64,000 nucleotides of DNA from Euborellia annulipes (Eukaryota; Arthropoda; Insecta; Dermaptera; Anisolabididae), in contig JAKCPI010016853.1 of assembly GCA_023213315.1 (NCBI GenBank), positions 30,160-94,159 on the forward strand, in the 5' to 3' direction. Within the stretch, counting starts at the first letter, position 1, and each line of letters starts with the position of its first letter. Under the pieces are notes generated by a model, which had not been told where the DNA came from, searched no databases, and worked only from the letters and a program-made list of their open reading frames with translations. Of this stretch, positions 11,741-22,590 are shown one piece after another. The position numbers and the translations under genes were made by a program.

Positions 11741-12828
11741 TAGTAATAAAATAATTCTCTGTCCTGTAAATTACTATTAAATTAGTATCCTAAATTTAAC
11801 TAAACTTTAAATTTTATTTTGAACCTTGGGATCCCTGCACCTAATAAAACAAGTCCTAGGCTGTTAAAAATTATCACTTAAACCAAGCTCAACTCTGAAC
11901 TTCCTTTACACTAGTCAAAGAAAGGTTGGTGTATTAGAGGAGTTTAAAATATTTGAAACCTGAAAATATCAACCCATCAATCTAGAAAGAGACAATAATT
12001 AAATTTAATAAAAAACAAACTATTTGATCTATTAATTGGGAAAAAGTCGATCTATGAAATTTATTTTTCGAGCAAGTAAAATTTGATCTTAAATTAACCC
12101 AAGTGTAGATAAGAGATTTTTAACTTTCTCTTCTATATAAAAACAAGAAAAAAAAAAACTATTAATTCAAAAGTTTATAATTTTTTTTTATCTTCAAATA
12201 AGATATATGATTTTGATTGTAAGTTTATAGAGAAGAAAATGACTTTAAATTTTTAAAACACTATAAAAAAATTCCAGAGTTCTGGACCACGCCTTTTGAA
12301 ATCCTATTTTTATTCCAGTTCCTTAAACAATGCTCCATTGAGAATTTTAGGTCTCGCCGAGTTTATCTCTTGAATAATGTCTTAAGATCATCTAATTTTG
12401 TTCAACTTTCCACCATTAACTGTGATTATCCATTCACACTTTAAAAAAAAAGAAAGGGTGTTGTAGATTGAAAAAAAAACGTCTCTTCTGGATCCAATTC
12501 ATAAACGAAGATAGATTAAAAGATCTTCGAATGTTTAAAGAATTTGTTAAAGGTAAAATGAAAATTTCATTTACATGAACGCAAAGGTATTTATACTTTC
12601 TCTTAGCTTTGAAGAGAAATACGATTAAATTCAATCTCTACTATCTGATTTTAATATTAACTTAATATTTATTTATTCTGAATTATAAAGAGAAAATTTA
12701 ATATCTAGGTTTTGAACTCAAGAATATATTTAAAATTTTAACCTCAATTGTTTGCAAGTTATCAAGGACGTAGCTAAGAGGGAGATGCAAACAATGATAA
12801 CATACCAACGGATTCTCACTTTGGTTAC
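11741..12828. other. AT-rich DNA, nothing recognised
   Basis: Only scattered homopolymers and short frames without domains are seen. Confidence 0.5.
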
Positions 12829-13243
12829 GTCTCTGCCAGAGATAGGCAGGATCGAGATCCTTTTGGATCCAGGATTTTTGGATCTGGATCGAAATCATTT
12901 TTGCTCTCAGGATTTAGGATCAGATCGCTAATCCTTTTCGATTAGCAATCCCGGATTTTTGCATTCCTTTTCAAAAGATTGCTAATCCTTTAAAATTGTT
13001 TACTTTTTAATAAATCTTTTTGATTCATCCAATCTCTTAAAAATCAAGTCGGATTTTCGGATCGCAGATCTGGATTTTCAGAACGGAAATGCGATCCTTT
13101 TTCTAAATCGAATCGGATTAGTGGATCGGATCGCTTCGACTTTGCCGGATCGGATTGCGTAATTCTTTTGCAGCAGCCGGAATGGATCTGCGAATCGGAT
13201 CACTAATCCTTTTTAAAGGATTTTGCCCATGCCTGGCCTCTGC
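12829..13243 (+). mobile_element. hAT MITE rich in GGATC motifs (12837-13235)
   Basis: Ends CAGAGATAGGCA and TGCCCATGCCTG are inverted, and the flanking octamers GTCTCTGC / GCCTCTGC match at 7 of 8. The interior is built from GGATCGGATC and AATCCTTTT motifs in both orientations, giving a cryptic internal repeat. No transposase is present. Confidence 0.7.
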
Positions 13244-13270
13244 GTATTATTATTTTGGAAAGTTGAATAA

Positions 13271-13546
13271 AAATTTAATATTTTAACTAGTGATGTGGCT
13301 GTAGATTTTGAATTGGGTATAGGAGACTTTGCAGCCAAGGAATTAAATAAAAAACTTTCATTTAATTTTAACCGTCGACGTTTCGGTCGCAAATCACGAC
13401 CTTCTTCAGGAATCTTGTATTTTAACAATTAATCATCCTGAGGAAGGTTGATTTCAGACTGAAACGTCGACGGTTAACAATTAAATAAAAGTTTTGTATT
13501 TAATTCCTTAGCTGCAAAGTCTCCTATACCAAATTTAATATTTTAA
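13271..13546 (+). mobile_element. Foldback element F4 with paired hammerhead-like cores
   Basis: An exact 16 bp repeat (AAATTTAATATTTTAA) at 13271-13286 and 13531-13546 flanks element 13287-13530. The leader is CTAGTGATGTGGCTGTAG. The arms pair over about 100 bp from TTGGTATAGGAGACTTTGC-type ends. The left arm (minus strand, 13409-13380) reads CTGAAGA, A, stem GGTCG/CGACC, GAAAC; the right arm (plus, 13438-13465) reads CTGAGGA ... GAAAC. Both continue into GTCGACG. This is the clearest case of the family. Confidence 0.8.
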
Positions 13547-14559
13547 TTTAAAATGCTAAAAAGAGGATTTTTTTTTATTCTAGGGGGAATTACGTAATTA
13601 TAATTTTCTGGAAAATTATATTATTATTATTTAACCAAGAGGCTTAAAGTAGACGATTTAGAAGATTTTGGCCAGTAGTAAGACAGACAAAGTAACTTAA
13701 ATAAAAGTGTATAAAAAGTGTGTTTCAATAAAGTTTACTCTATCTTACATCAGGCTATGCCACGGGCCGGCTTATTCATTCTACAATTTTTAATACAAAA
13801 CCCGAATCAAACAACGACAAAAAAGATATAATAATACCTAAGAACTTTTCATTATATAATAAATAATATTTTTAGTGTTGAAAAGCGTAAATTTTCTGCA
13901 TAATAAATTAAAAATTCAAACGAAGATTTCATGACGTTTTCAAGGCCTGTTTAAAAAGATATTTGTTAGTTTACGAGCATGAATGATTGTGTATCCATTC
14001 TGTTTAAGTAATGTTATCTGTTCAAGAAAAAAAAAACAGAGCCCAGTATGCTACGTAATTTGAGCAGCTTGTAGCACATTTCCAATAAGGAACTATTAAA
14101 TCTCGAGCTAATGGAATTGTAGATGCGTGTCAGCTGCACATGCCGAGGCTTCTTCTTCGATAAATCTTGTTGTCTGAGGCCTGCGGAGCTGTAGCTCCAT
14201 AAAACATGGAAAAGTTGCCCCGCCTTGTTTAATAGTCCCTGGTTGATAGAGTGGTTTACTCAGCCTCTGATGGTTTCAGCCGTTAGCTCCCTTCCCCTCT
14301 GGATCTTGATGTTTCGGGACAACATGGCCCAAATTCACTTAAAGACATGTTTGAACCTCAATCGTATTCAAATCAGAAATGTCTTAATTGTCTCGACTAA
14401 TTATTTTTAGGTTTTTTTTTTAGAATCAATAAAATAAATTAAAGTTTTCCTTAAAAAAATACGATGAGACAGTGTAATACTTTTTTCTTACTTAAATAGG
14501 AAGAAGAACAAAACAAAAGGGTGGCAGAACTTCTATTTGAAATTTTTTTTGCCATATAA
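13547..14559. other. Unique DNA, one GC-richer part
   Basis: The part at about 14040-14340 is less AT-rich and unlike any repeat in the window. A 61-codon frame there has no recognisable domain. The rest is AT-rich. Confidence 0.4.
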
Positions 14560-14796
14560 CCCAGACAGTATTACAGTAATGTTGCAACAATATTGCCAAT
14601 ATTGATGCAATATTGCAGCTCAACAGCAACATTGCAGCAATATTACTGCAATGTTGGAAAAAGGCAGACATAGGAATATTCCATCAATATTGCTGCAATA
14701 TCCCAAGCTTGGAATATTGCCGCTGCAATATTGCAGCAATGTTGCCAATATTCTGCAAGATTTGCAATATTGCTGCAATATTCCAAGCTGTCTGGG
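14560..14796. mobile_element. CAATATTGC-rich foldback MITE
   Basis: Ends CCCAGACAG / CTGTCTGGG are inverted. The interior is almost entirely reiterated GCAATATTGC and TGCAGCAA units in both orientations, so several overlapping reading frames here are repeat artefacts. No clear flanking duplication was found. Confidence 0.75.
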
Positions 14797-16132
14797 AAGT
14801 ATGGTCCATTCTAGTGGTCATAGTTTGTTTATGAATTCTAATAGCTGATATTCTTTCAACTTCACTTTTAATACTATCGCAGTATATCGAATGAAATTCC
14901 TTTGCCTAAAAGATTTCTGCTAGAATATACAATAACAAAATCCCGACCACGAATTGAAAGTCTGTTTATACAAACATTTGACAACTCAAGTTGAAAAATT
15001 CCAGGGGGAGAAAACGGCACCCACACTAATAATGCAATAAAAGTTAATCCCTAGAACAACCACAACGTATCAGTCCCTGACACCAATGAAGTGAACTTTC
15101 TTTTTATAAAGCATGATATTAAAAAAAAAAAAAAACATTCACAAAGACTTTGACTTCTTTAAAAAAAAAATCAAATCACTTCCTCATCTTTTGAATAACA
15201 TATGAGGTGAAATTATCATTTGAGCCTTATCTAGATTCAGAAAAGAATCGGGAAGAAGAAGCAACAGCAGCAGAGAGGTATCTCATTTAAATTCCATTTC
15301 TATTTTAAATTTATTAATTTCGTTTAACTCAATAAGAAAAATTAATTATGCAAAATAAAATTTAAATTTCTGATCTGAACTTTGAGATAAGAATATATAA
15401 TTGCCAAAATTGTCGGAAAAATGTTTTCTTTTTTTTTATTAATTAAAATATTAAAAAAAAAAAACTATTTTAGAAAAATCCTTCATGGAAAAACCCGAGT
15501 GTTTAATATTAAAATTTATGTTACACGACATTAGCATATTATCTTAAAAAATTTGAATATTAAATTATTTTTAAAAAAAAGCAAAAATATAAAATTAATC
15601 TTAACTCGCTCATGTCCTTTCTTTAATTGAAAATCGATGGGACGACTATAAAAACGTTGACAATTTATATATTTCATTTATAATCTAGGATCGTTTGTTA
15701 AGCGAGATAAAAAAAAATTTTCCTCACCCTTAAAATACTTTTCCTTCATAATATATAAAATTTATGTTTGATTATATATTAGAGATTAAAAAAATGGCGC
15801 ATTCTAAAAAACAAATTTAGTTGAATTATTAATAAATAGGAATAAAAGTTTTTGAAGTTTATAAATTAAAATTTATGGGTTAATTAATCATTTTGGGCTG
15901 CGGTCGGGACCGAGGTCCTTTGTTCATAATTACATTAAGATGGCGGCATGAAATTATACCCCAAGTCAGACCTCAATCAAAGAAGAGATTTGATTGTGAG
16001 TGTCAGAAAAATAAATGGTATGAAGAGCTATCCACTACTTCTATATATTCAGAAATATCTATATATCACATATATATAGAAATAAAAATTGAAATAACTC
16101 AGCAAATCAACACAATAATATTTAGTTAAATG
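14797..16132. other. AT-rich DNA, nothing recognised
   Basis: There are A-runs near 15121-15136 and 15453-15464 and many T/A homopolymers. A 78-codon frame at 15893 has no domain. Confidence 0.5.
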
Positions 16133-16415
16133 AAAGGCTTGCCCTCGGGGCATGGCGTAGAGGTTAGCGTGCTAACCTCGTATACCAAACGTCGCGGGTT
16201 CGGACCCCAGGCAGTCCGATGATTTTATTTAAGCCAATTGGATACCAAATGGCTTAAATAAGAATGCCTGGACCCCATATATGTATATTTATCAATAACG
16301 GATATCGTAAAAGTCTTATATGGCCTGAGTTGCCGAAAAGACTGTGTGAATGTGTGTGTGAGTGTGAGTGAGAAATAAGTGTGAGTGTTTTTTTATTAAA
16401 AAAAAAAAAAGGCTT
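16133..16415 (+). mobile_element. SINE1 copy b, with flanking duplication
   Basis: A head with a box-A-like segment and box B GGGTTCGGACCCC starts at 16141. The TTTAAGCCAATTGGA hairpin, the TATATGGCCTGAGTTGCCGAA tail, a GTGTGAGTGTGAG run and an A-rich tail follow. AAAGGCTT precedes the head and recurs after the A-rich tail (16408-16415), consistent with a target duplication of a LINE-mobilised SINE. Confidence 0.85.
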
Positions 16416-16434
16416 AGTGGAAGATAGTCATAAG

Positions 16435-16480
16435 CATGGGCGTAATTAGGGGGTGCCCCCCCCCTCCCCCCGAAAGCTCC
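16435..16480 (+). mobile_element. hAT-type left terminus
   Basis: CATGGGCGTAATTAGGGGG followed by a C-run resembles the left ends of the complete MITEs. No matching right end is visible nearby. Confidence 0.45.
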
Positions 16481-16544
16481 CAGCCCCAAGAAAAATTGAG
16501 AAAATATGGGGTTTTCCAGGCCTCTCGAAGGATAGCTGGTCCTA

Positions 16545-16715
16545 GAGCTCTGCGCGGGTACGGGTAAGCCCGTAGGCCCGTAGCCCGCGGACCGGGCCGG
16601 GCGGATTTTGGACGCCATTAAAAAAATTACGGGCGGGTAGGGGCGGGTAGTAAGTCTAAAGAAACGGATCGGGCGCACGGGCATGCAAATGAAATCGGGC
16701 GGGGACGGACCTATA
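16545..16715. repeat. GC-rich degenerate CGGGT/ACCCG repeat
   Basis: The block consists of short CGGGTACGGGTA, AGCCCG and CGGGCGG motifs in both orientations, in sharp contrast to the AT-rich flanks. It looks like a terminal-region repeat of a DNA transposon. The 122-codon minus-strand frame over it is an artefact of the motif reiteration. Confidence 0.5.
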
Positions 16716-16750
16716 AAAAAATATATAAAATAAAAATAAAAAAATTTAAT

Positions 16751-16823
16751 CAGTCACGACCTTCATCACCGCAAATAATTGTCAATATTTGCTCTGATGA
16801 AGGTCGTGATTGACGACTGCAAA
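16751..16823 (+). repeat. Small foldback with decayed hammerhead-like core
   Basis: CAGTCACGACCTTCATCA at 16751 is inverted at 16795-16812. The plus strand reads CTGATGA (16794-16800), then a GTCG/CGAC stem and TGCAAAG where intact copies have CGAAAC. It is related to F4 but lacks the full arms. Confidence 0.5.
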
Positions 16824-17293
16824 GTTCCTCCTCATCCTGATTTATTTTTATTTATGTTTTATTTATGTACCATCGTTCGATTTGGATGTTCACAGGCTTT
16901 AAGCGCTTACGCTTATCAGCGCAATTTTCAGTCGTTCGATTTGACCTTATGAGCGCTCACTATTAGCGTTTGATTTGGCACTAATAAGCGATTGCAAGCA
17001 AACAAGATGACAGATGAAAAATTAATTCCTGTCATAGGTGCTTTAATATCAGCATTAGTCGAATTATTTGATATGGATGAAGAAAATGTAAACCCTTATA
17101 AAAAGGAATTGAATCGGATTACTTCAGAAACCCCTAACTGCTATTTTTGAAATTTTCGGGAAATTAAGAAAAACATGAGGTTTCGAACCCCTTTTAAAGC
17201 ATTTTTAATACTGTGATAAATACCATTGATTGATAAATAAAAAAATAACAAAAAATTTTCACTCAGGGTGTTTCTGCAGTAAACACATTAAAA

Positions 17294-17425
17294 CTAGGAA
17301 CCGACCGAATATTCGGTTTCGGTTACGGTTTAGGCCAGTTTCGGCCAAAAATCCTGGTTTCAGCCGTGGTTTCGGTTTCGGCCAAAAACTAGCCGAACCT
17401 TTCGGTCGGCCGAAACATGAGTTTG
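17294..17425 (+). repeat. TTTCGG-rich repeat
   Basis: Reiterated GGTTTCGGTTTCGG and CCGAAACC-type motifs begin with ACCGACCGAATATTCGG. A related, mostly inverted block lies at 18711-18775. They may be ends of one DNA transposon interrupted by SINEs, or separate fragments. Confidence 0.5.
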
Positions 17426-17449
17426 AAAAAGATGGGATGAGACTCGCAC

Positions 17450-17450
17450 A

Positions 17451-17484
<34 letters not shown>
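17450..17484 (+). repeat. Long A-run
   Basis: An uninterrupted A tract of more than 30 bases. It could be a relic retroposon tail, but no body upstream is recognised. Confidence 0.7.
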
Positions 17485-17485
<1 letters not shown>

Positions 17486-17664
17486 TTAAAAGGTTTCTAC
17501 GTGAAGGAGAAAAAATTTCCGTCAAGCGAAAAAGGGGGCGGAAAAAATTTAGTATTTCATATATAGGGTAAGAGAAAGTAATAAACAAAGTTTCAGATAT
17601 CTATATAAATTAATTTTAATTCCTTTACCAATCGGATTATAAATTCAACGCTACTCGAATAACT

Positions 17665-17869
17665 GCCCTCGGGCCATTGTGTAGTTAGCGTGCTGGCTTT
17701 CCATATCAAGGGTCGCGGGTTCGGATCCCAGGCAGTTTGATGATTTTATTCAATCCATTTGGATACTAAATGGCTTTAAGTCTTATACTCATATGGCCTG
17801 AATTGCCGAAAAGACTGTGAATTTGTATGTGTATGGGTGTGGGAAAAAAAGTGGGAGTGTTAAAAAAAA
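17665..17869 (+). mobile_element. SINE1 copy c, diverged
   Basis: The head has box B GGGTTCGGATCCC, then the paired TCCATTTGGATACTAAATGG block and the tail ATATGGCCTGAATTGCCGAA, ending in an A-run. The segment between hairpin and tail is shortened. CGAATAACT before and CGGATAATT after may be a mutated target duplication. Confidence 0.75.
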
Positions 17870-18016
17870 ATCGGATAATTAAAATATTGCATGTTTGCTC
17901 ATTTTTCTTAATATTTATGACTTTTTTTTTTCTAAATTTAATATCATTTATAATCTCCCATGATCCACATTCATTACAATTATAAAATAAAACATATATC
18001 ATTAATTAAATTGATT

Positions 18017-18258
18017 GCTCCCCAGTTTGGTATAGTAGGTAGCGTGCCTACCTCCTAAACCAAACGTTGCGAGTTCGGACCCTAGGCAGTCCGATGATTT
18101 TATTTAAGCCATTTGGATACCAGATGGCTTAAATAGGAATACCTGAACCCCCAATAGATATTTTCATTACGACGGTTATCGTAAAGGTCTTATATGGCCT
18201 AAGTTGCCGAAAAGACTGTGTGAATGTGTGTGTGAGTGCGAGTGTGAATGAGAAAAAA
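18017..18258 (+). mobile_element. SINE1 copy d
   Basis: The head is diverged (TTTGGTATAGTAGGTAGCG) with box B GAGTTCGGACCCTA. The hairpin and the tail TATATGGCCTAAGTTGCCGAA are well preserved, with a GTGTGTGTGAGTGCGAGTG run at the end. This is the second SINE1 within 400 bp. Confidence 0.8.
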
Positions 18259-18710
18259 GTCTAACAATTGTAAGTAAAAATTATTTAGGATATGTGAGGT
18301 TTCACTAAGTTATCGATTACTTCAGAAATACCCTTACTGACAAATTTGGCCAAATTTACTTTATTACATAAAAATTATGTATGAAAAAAACTCATCGATT
18401 AGTGCAGAAACACCTAATCAGACAACAGTTGAGGGCTTCTGACTGAGTATATTACAGGATATGAAGAGTTTTATGACTCACTCTTACAGTGGCCAACAAC
18501 AAAAAAAAACAATCTTGAAGAACCTACGGGTGACATCGACTAAATCTCAGTGCCGAGTGTTTTGTTGTTACTTTGAAAATATTTAATATTAAGTTATCTG
18601 ACGTTTCACTGTCATCAATTTACAATCTTTAACCCATAACATTTGTAGTAAATCACAAGAAAACAACGATCTAATAAACTATTTTAAGGTTTTAATGTGT
18701 TTTAATTAGA
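18259..18710. other. Unique AT-rich DNA
   Basis: No gene or repeat family is recognised. Confidence 0.45.
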
Positions 18711-18775
18711 GTCCGACCGAAACAAGATTTTCAGTCGAAACCGAAACCGAATATTCGGCCTCAATCTTAGTTTCA
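18711..18775 (-). repeat. CCGAAACCG-rich repeat
   Basis: Motifs GACCGAAAC and CCGAATATTCGG link it to the block at 17294-17425 in the opposite orientation. Confidence 0.45.
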
Positions 18776-18808
18776 TCCACCTTCCGCGGTGAGAAAGCTT
18801 TAAATAAG

Positions 18809-19145
18809 CAGGGGCGTATTTATGGGGGGGCCGGGGGGCCCGGGGCCCCCAAGAGAATTTCCCAAACACATACATATATAGTGATATACAGACATCAGCG
18901 CAACAAATTTTTCCGCAGGATGGACAACTTTGGTCGCAATAGCAAAAATGGTCGCAAAAAATTTCGTGTGAAAAAAATATAGTTTCTTAAAAAAAAATTT
19001 TCCGCAAAAAAATTTTTGAGTTCAGACCCCCAAAAAATTCTATATACGCTAAGAGATGTATAACATTATTAATATCAAATTACGTTTTTTTTAACTTATC
19101 TGAAAGTGACATGCCCCCCTCTGTAAAAAATCCTGAATCGCCCTG
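18809..19145 (+). mobile_element. hAT-type MITE without visible duplication
   Basis: Left end CAGGGGCGTATTTATGGGG and right end ATCCTGAATCGCCCTG are imperfectly inverted, with long G and C runs at the left. The flanking octamers do not match, so the boundary may be wrong or the duplication has decayed. Confidence 0.55.
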
Positions 19146-19545
19146 TGCAGTGAAGAATTTTTTGTGAAAGTGTTTGAAGTACACTTTACTGATGTGGAAG
19201 CATCGTAGCTCAGCGCCATCTATGAATCGTGTGGTCTATGTTTGAAACTTAGGAATTGGCGGAAGAGGTTAAGGGCACAACAGGCAAAAAGAAAAATCTG
19301 ATGATATGGAAAATAAGAACAAAGAGCCTTTATGGATATAGTTTGTAATCAGATGTATTGGATGAATTGAAAAATTACACAGGTCAACAATAAAAGATTT
19401 TTCTTTGGGTTTCTGTTTTAATGCTGGAATTCTGATTCTAGACACCAAAAAACACTTAAATTCCCATTTTTAGCTTTTAAAGTTTGCTTTTGTTTAATTG
19501 GTACAGGGGTTTGGAAAAATATAAAAAAAACCTCAAAATTTGTGT
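19146..19545. other. Unique DNA
   Basis: No gene or repeat family is recognised in this moderately AT-rich stretch. Confidence 0.4.
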
Positions 19546-20236
19546 ACTTTTTTCAGTTTTTCGCTTATATCTCATAAACTAAGCATATTTTGTACACCAT
19601 AATACATTAGAAAGTTGTAGATTTGCTTAAAATTTAGTTGATAAAACGAATTTCCTAGACCCATTATTAACCGAGATACGACCTATCAAAGTTTCTTTTT
19701 TTTTCATTTTAGACTTTTTCCAGTTTTTCGCTTATATCTCGCAAAGTAAACATATTTTGTTAATTATAATACATTACAAACTTGTAGAGCATAAAATTTG
19801 CTAATATTTGGTTGATAAAACGAATATTTAGACCCATTATTAACCGAGATACGGCCTATCAAAGTTTCTATTTGTTTTATATTTCGGAGAAACTTGAGAC
19901 TTTCTTCAGTTTTTCGCTTATATCTCGAAAACTAAACATATTTTGTCCACAATAGTACATTACAAAATTGTAGAGTATTAAATTTGCTAAAATTTGGTTG
20001 ATAAATCAAATTTGTAAACTCAATATTAACCGAGAAACGGCCTAACGAATTTTTCTATGTTTTACATTCGAGAAACATGGTCTAACTTTGATCGGCCGTA
20101 CCTCGGTTAATATTTGGTCTACATATTCTTTTTAACAACCAGATTGGCCTAGCAAATTTTAATGCTCTACAACTTTGTATGGTACTATGGTGGCACAGAA
20201 TATGCTTATTTTACGAGATATAAAAATGTTCGAGTC
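19546..20236. repeat. Tandem array (three units) plus one inverted unit
   Basis: Three direct units start with CAGTTTTTCGCTTATATCTC at 19554, 19721 and 19907 (spacing 167 and 186) and share ATTAACCGAGATACG and TTGGTTGATAAA motifs. The fourth unit (about 20090-20235) is the reverse complement, so the last direct unit and the inverted unit form a hairpin. Confidence 0.8.
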
Positions 20237-20595
20237 CTCTTAGTAAAAATTTCGAAACATCCCGAGTCGAAATCGAACGCCTGGTTTGAATCTACAAAAC
20301 CTCAGAATCTAATTGTTGTCTAAGTAGACTTAACAGGAATCAAACTAGGATTTTGAAAGCATGGTTTCTATGGGAATTTGAAAGTCTGGTTTGGTTCTAA
20401 CAAGTCTACTTATGTCCTTTTTGACATGTTTAGACTCAGACCAGGTATTCGAAATACTAGTTTAAGTCTACCAGATCTACTATTACGACCAGCAGTACTG
20501 AATGCTGGAATCCTAGTTGAGCCTATAAATTCTCATTTAAAATTTGTTTATATACATATATACAGAGTGACAAAAAGTTCTGATAATTTTGTTAG

Positions 20596-20796
20596 ATTAG
20601 CAAAGAGGTATGCTTGTTTTTTGGCAATGTGAAAAATAACATTTAGAGTGTTTTCTTCAAATATTCCGAAGACATTTAATAGCACTTCACCGCTGATGAA
20701 GAAGTCCTATTAAATGCCATCGAAAATATTTGAAGAAAACACTCTAAATGTTATTTTTCTCAATGCCAAAAAACAGAAAGCATAACCTTTGCTAAT
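20596..20796. repeat. Foldback inside the 1.9 kb element
   Basis: ATTAGCAAAGAGGTATGC at 20596 pairs with the segment ending 20796, with long A/T-rich arms around GAAAACACTCTAAATGTTA. The plus strand reads CTGATGA (20693-20699) then CGAAAA (20721-20726), which may be a decayed relative of the hammerhead-like core. Confidence 0.65.
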
Positions 20797-20828
20797 TTCC
20801 CAACTTGGCACTCCACATTCGAAATTTT

Positions 20829-20927
20829 CACATCTCTTACATCTATATATGTTAAAATATATAGAGAGAAATATTGGATTCATGTCAAAAATTCGATGTC
20901 GAGATTTTGATGGATCTTCATGTTTTG
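20829..20927 (+). repeat. R1 5' tip
   Basis: CATCTCTTACATCTATATAT and TTCGATGTCGAGATTTTGAT match the R1 5' module, then stop. Confidence 0.7.
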
Positions 20928-21749
20928 CTCTTCATTTCACTACAATTAAATTCTTAAATAAAAAGGAAAATCAAATTAAACTTTAAATAAAATATTTTTG
21001 TTTAAATATCAATTTTCTTTAATTTGAGAATAAGATAACATATATTTAAAAAATTTTAAAAATTCCAAATGCTCTTCGAGTCGATTTCAATATTTCTGGA
21101 GATTCATTACTGAAATTGTTTTAAAGAAAAGATGGATTTAAGAATTTAGTTTCACATCTCTAAAATAAATTCATTAATTTTTATCTTGACTGTATATGTA
21201 GGCCTATACCATTAGCTATCACGTGTGGAAAAATATTTTTCTTTTCAGTAAGAACTTCTTTTAGTTCTCTGGAAATGTGAAAAATATATAAATTAATTTT
21301 TATAAATTTATAATCTTTTTTAATTTGTCTTCTTACCTTTCAAAATGGCCATGAATGGCCAATGTTCCTTGTATTCATTTATTAAAATTAAAGTGGCTTC
21401 GTCGGGCCAATGTGTTTTTACAACTTAAATTTATAATGAATATAATTGAAAAAATTAAATAGAATATAAGATAACATATATATAAATAAAATAAAAATAA
21501 CAGCTAACCTTATCATTTTGTTTTGGCTTGTTTTTATAACGTTAACCCTTAAATAAATAAAAATAATTAATAATAATAAAAGAAAATTAATGAAAAAAAT
21601 GAAAATAAAACTTAAAACTTACTTCTTTTTTATCGATAATTAATCCAAATATTCAAGGAATGAAAGAAAATGAAAGGTGGTCATCCCTATTAAAGCTTTT
21701 GGCGCTGAGATCGCACTGTTTTTAATTTTTGCAAGAGAGGATTAGAAGA

Positions 21750-22170
21750 TTCAAACCAGTACTTCCCGAATTCAAAATCGAACGCCTGCCTTGAACCTTT
21801 TAGTCCTCAATTGAAGACTGCAAGGTTCAAGATCAAGGCTATTCAAGTACTGGTTTGAACCTTCTAATTCTCTGGCAGGCTCAGTAGGGTCAAGCCCAGG
21901 CTTTCAATTTTGACTCAAATACTGGTTTGAACCTTCTAATTCTCCTGGTAGGTTTAGTAGGCTTTAACCAAATTTTAATCCTATCAAATAACAAAGGAAT
22001 TGAGGACTAAAAGGTTCAAACCAGGCGTTCAAGTACTGGTTTGAATCTTCTAATTCTCCTGGTAGAATCAGTAGGCTTTCACAAAATTGTAAATAAATAA
22101 CATCCCATCAAATAACAAGGGAATTCAGGACTAAAAGGTTCAAACCAGGCGTTCGATTTCGACTCGGGAT
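21750..22170. repeat. Subterminal repeat block of the 1.9 kb element
   Basis: Direct units containing TACTGGTTTGAACCTTCTAA recur near 21847, 21919 and 22031, with inverted forms (AGGTTCAAACCAGGCGTTC) between them. The two repeats reading CAAATAACAA(A/G)GGAATT are a second shared motif. Confidence 0.7.
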
Positions 22171-22590
22171 TGCTCTAGTTTCTACAAAAGCAAACTTTGA
22201 TTAAAAAAATTATTTTTACAATTATTTTTAGAGTAGGAGAAACAAAAATTTCATATGAAGAAGCCAGACCCAAAAATCGTGTTGACCAGTGTTATTGAAC
22301 TTTCTTCGATGACCAAACGAAGGTGAGATAAGAACTGGAGCCAGAAAATGCCTTTTTGAAAAGAAAAATGAAATGTCCAACTAGCATGCAATTATTAATT
22401 TTTAACCATTCCTATTAACAATAAAAAGAGATAATCTTCAAAATATTATATAAAGTACAAGAATAATAATACTAGAAAAAAAAAAATAGATTATAATCTT
22501 CACATTTTATATAGATTCCGCTATATGTATATTTTTTTTTTAATATTTTAATTCAGTTGAATTTACGATCTAGGTGTTAAAGGGTTAAAA
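22171..22590. other. DNA upstream of the IR pseudogene
   Basis: AT-rich with no repeat family recognised. No convincing core promoter can be assigned. Confidence 0.4.

Larger units (their letters stand above)
20259..22170. mobile_element. 1.9 kb element with perfect 32 bp terminal inverted repeats
   Basis: The sequence from ATCCCGAGTCGAAATCGAAC at 20259 to 20290 is repeated exactly inverted at 22139-22170. Just inside the right end lies a subterminal block (about 21750-22138) of reiterated CTGGTTTGAACCTTCTAATT and its complement. The interior carries a foldback (20596-20796), an R1 tip (20829-20927) and about 800 bp of AT-rich DNA. No transposase is seen, so it is non-autonomous. I could not identify the superfamily or a flanking duplication. 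Confidence 0.75.

Noticed and set aside
13287..13530. Ordinary DNA-transposon MITE
   Set aside because: The exact 16 bp flanking repeat is too long for hAT (8), Tc1 (2) or Harbinger (3).
16316..16684. 122-codon minus-strand frame
   Set aside because: It spans a SINE tail, a hAT tip and a CGGG-reiterated block; proline/arginine-rich composition comes from the repeat.
17230..17588. Overlapping 113- and 109-codon frames
   Set aside because: They read through a TTTCGG repeat and a 30+ base A-run on both strands; low-complexity artefacts.
8594..18258. Functional tRNA genes in the SINE heads
   Set aside because: Box A/B words fit, but acceptor stems do not pair and each is followed by the SINE body.
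19546..22170. CRISPR array from the repeated units
   Set aside because: Units are about 70-186 bp, irregular and partly inverted, in a eukaryotic context.
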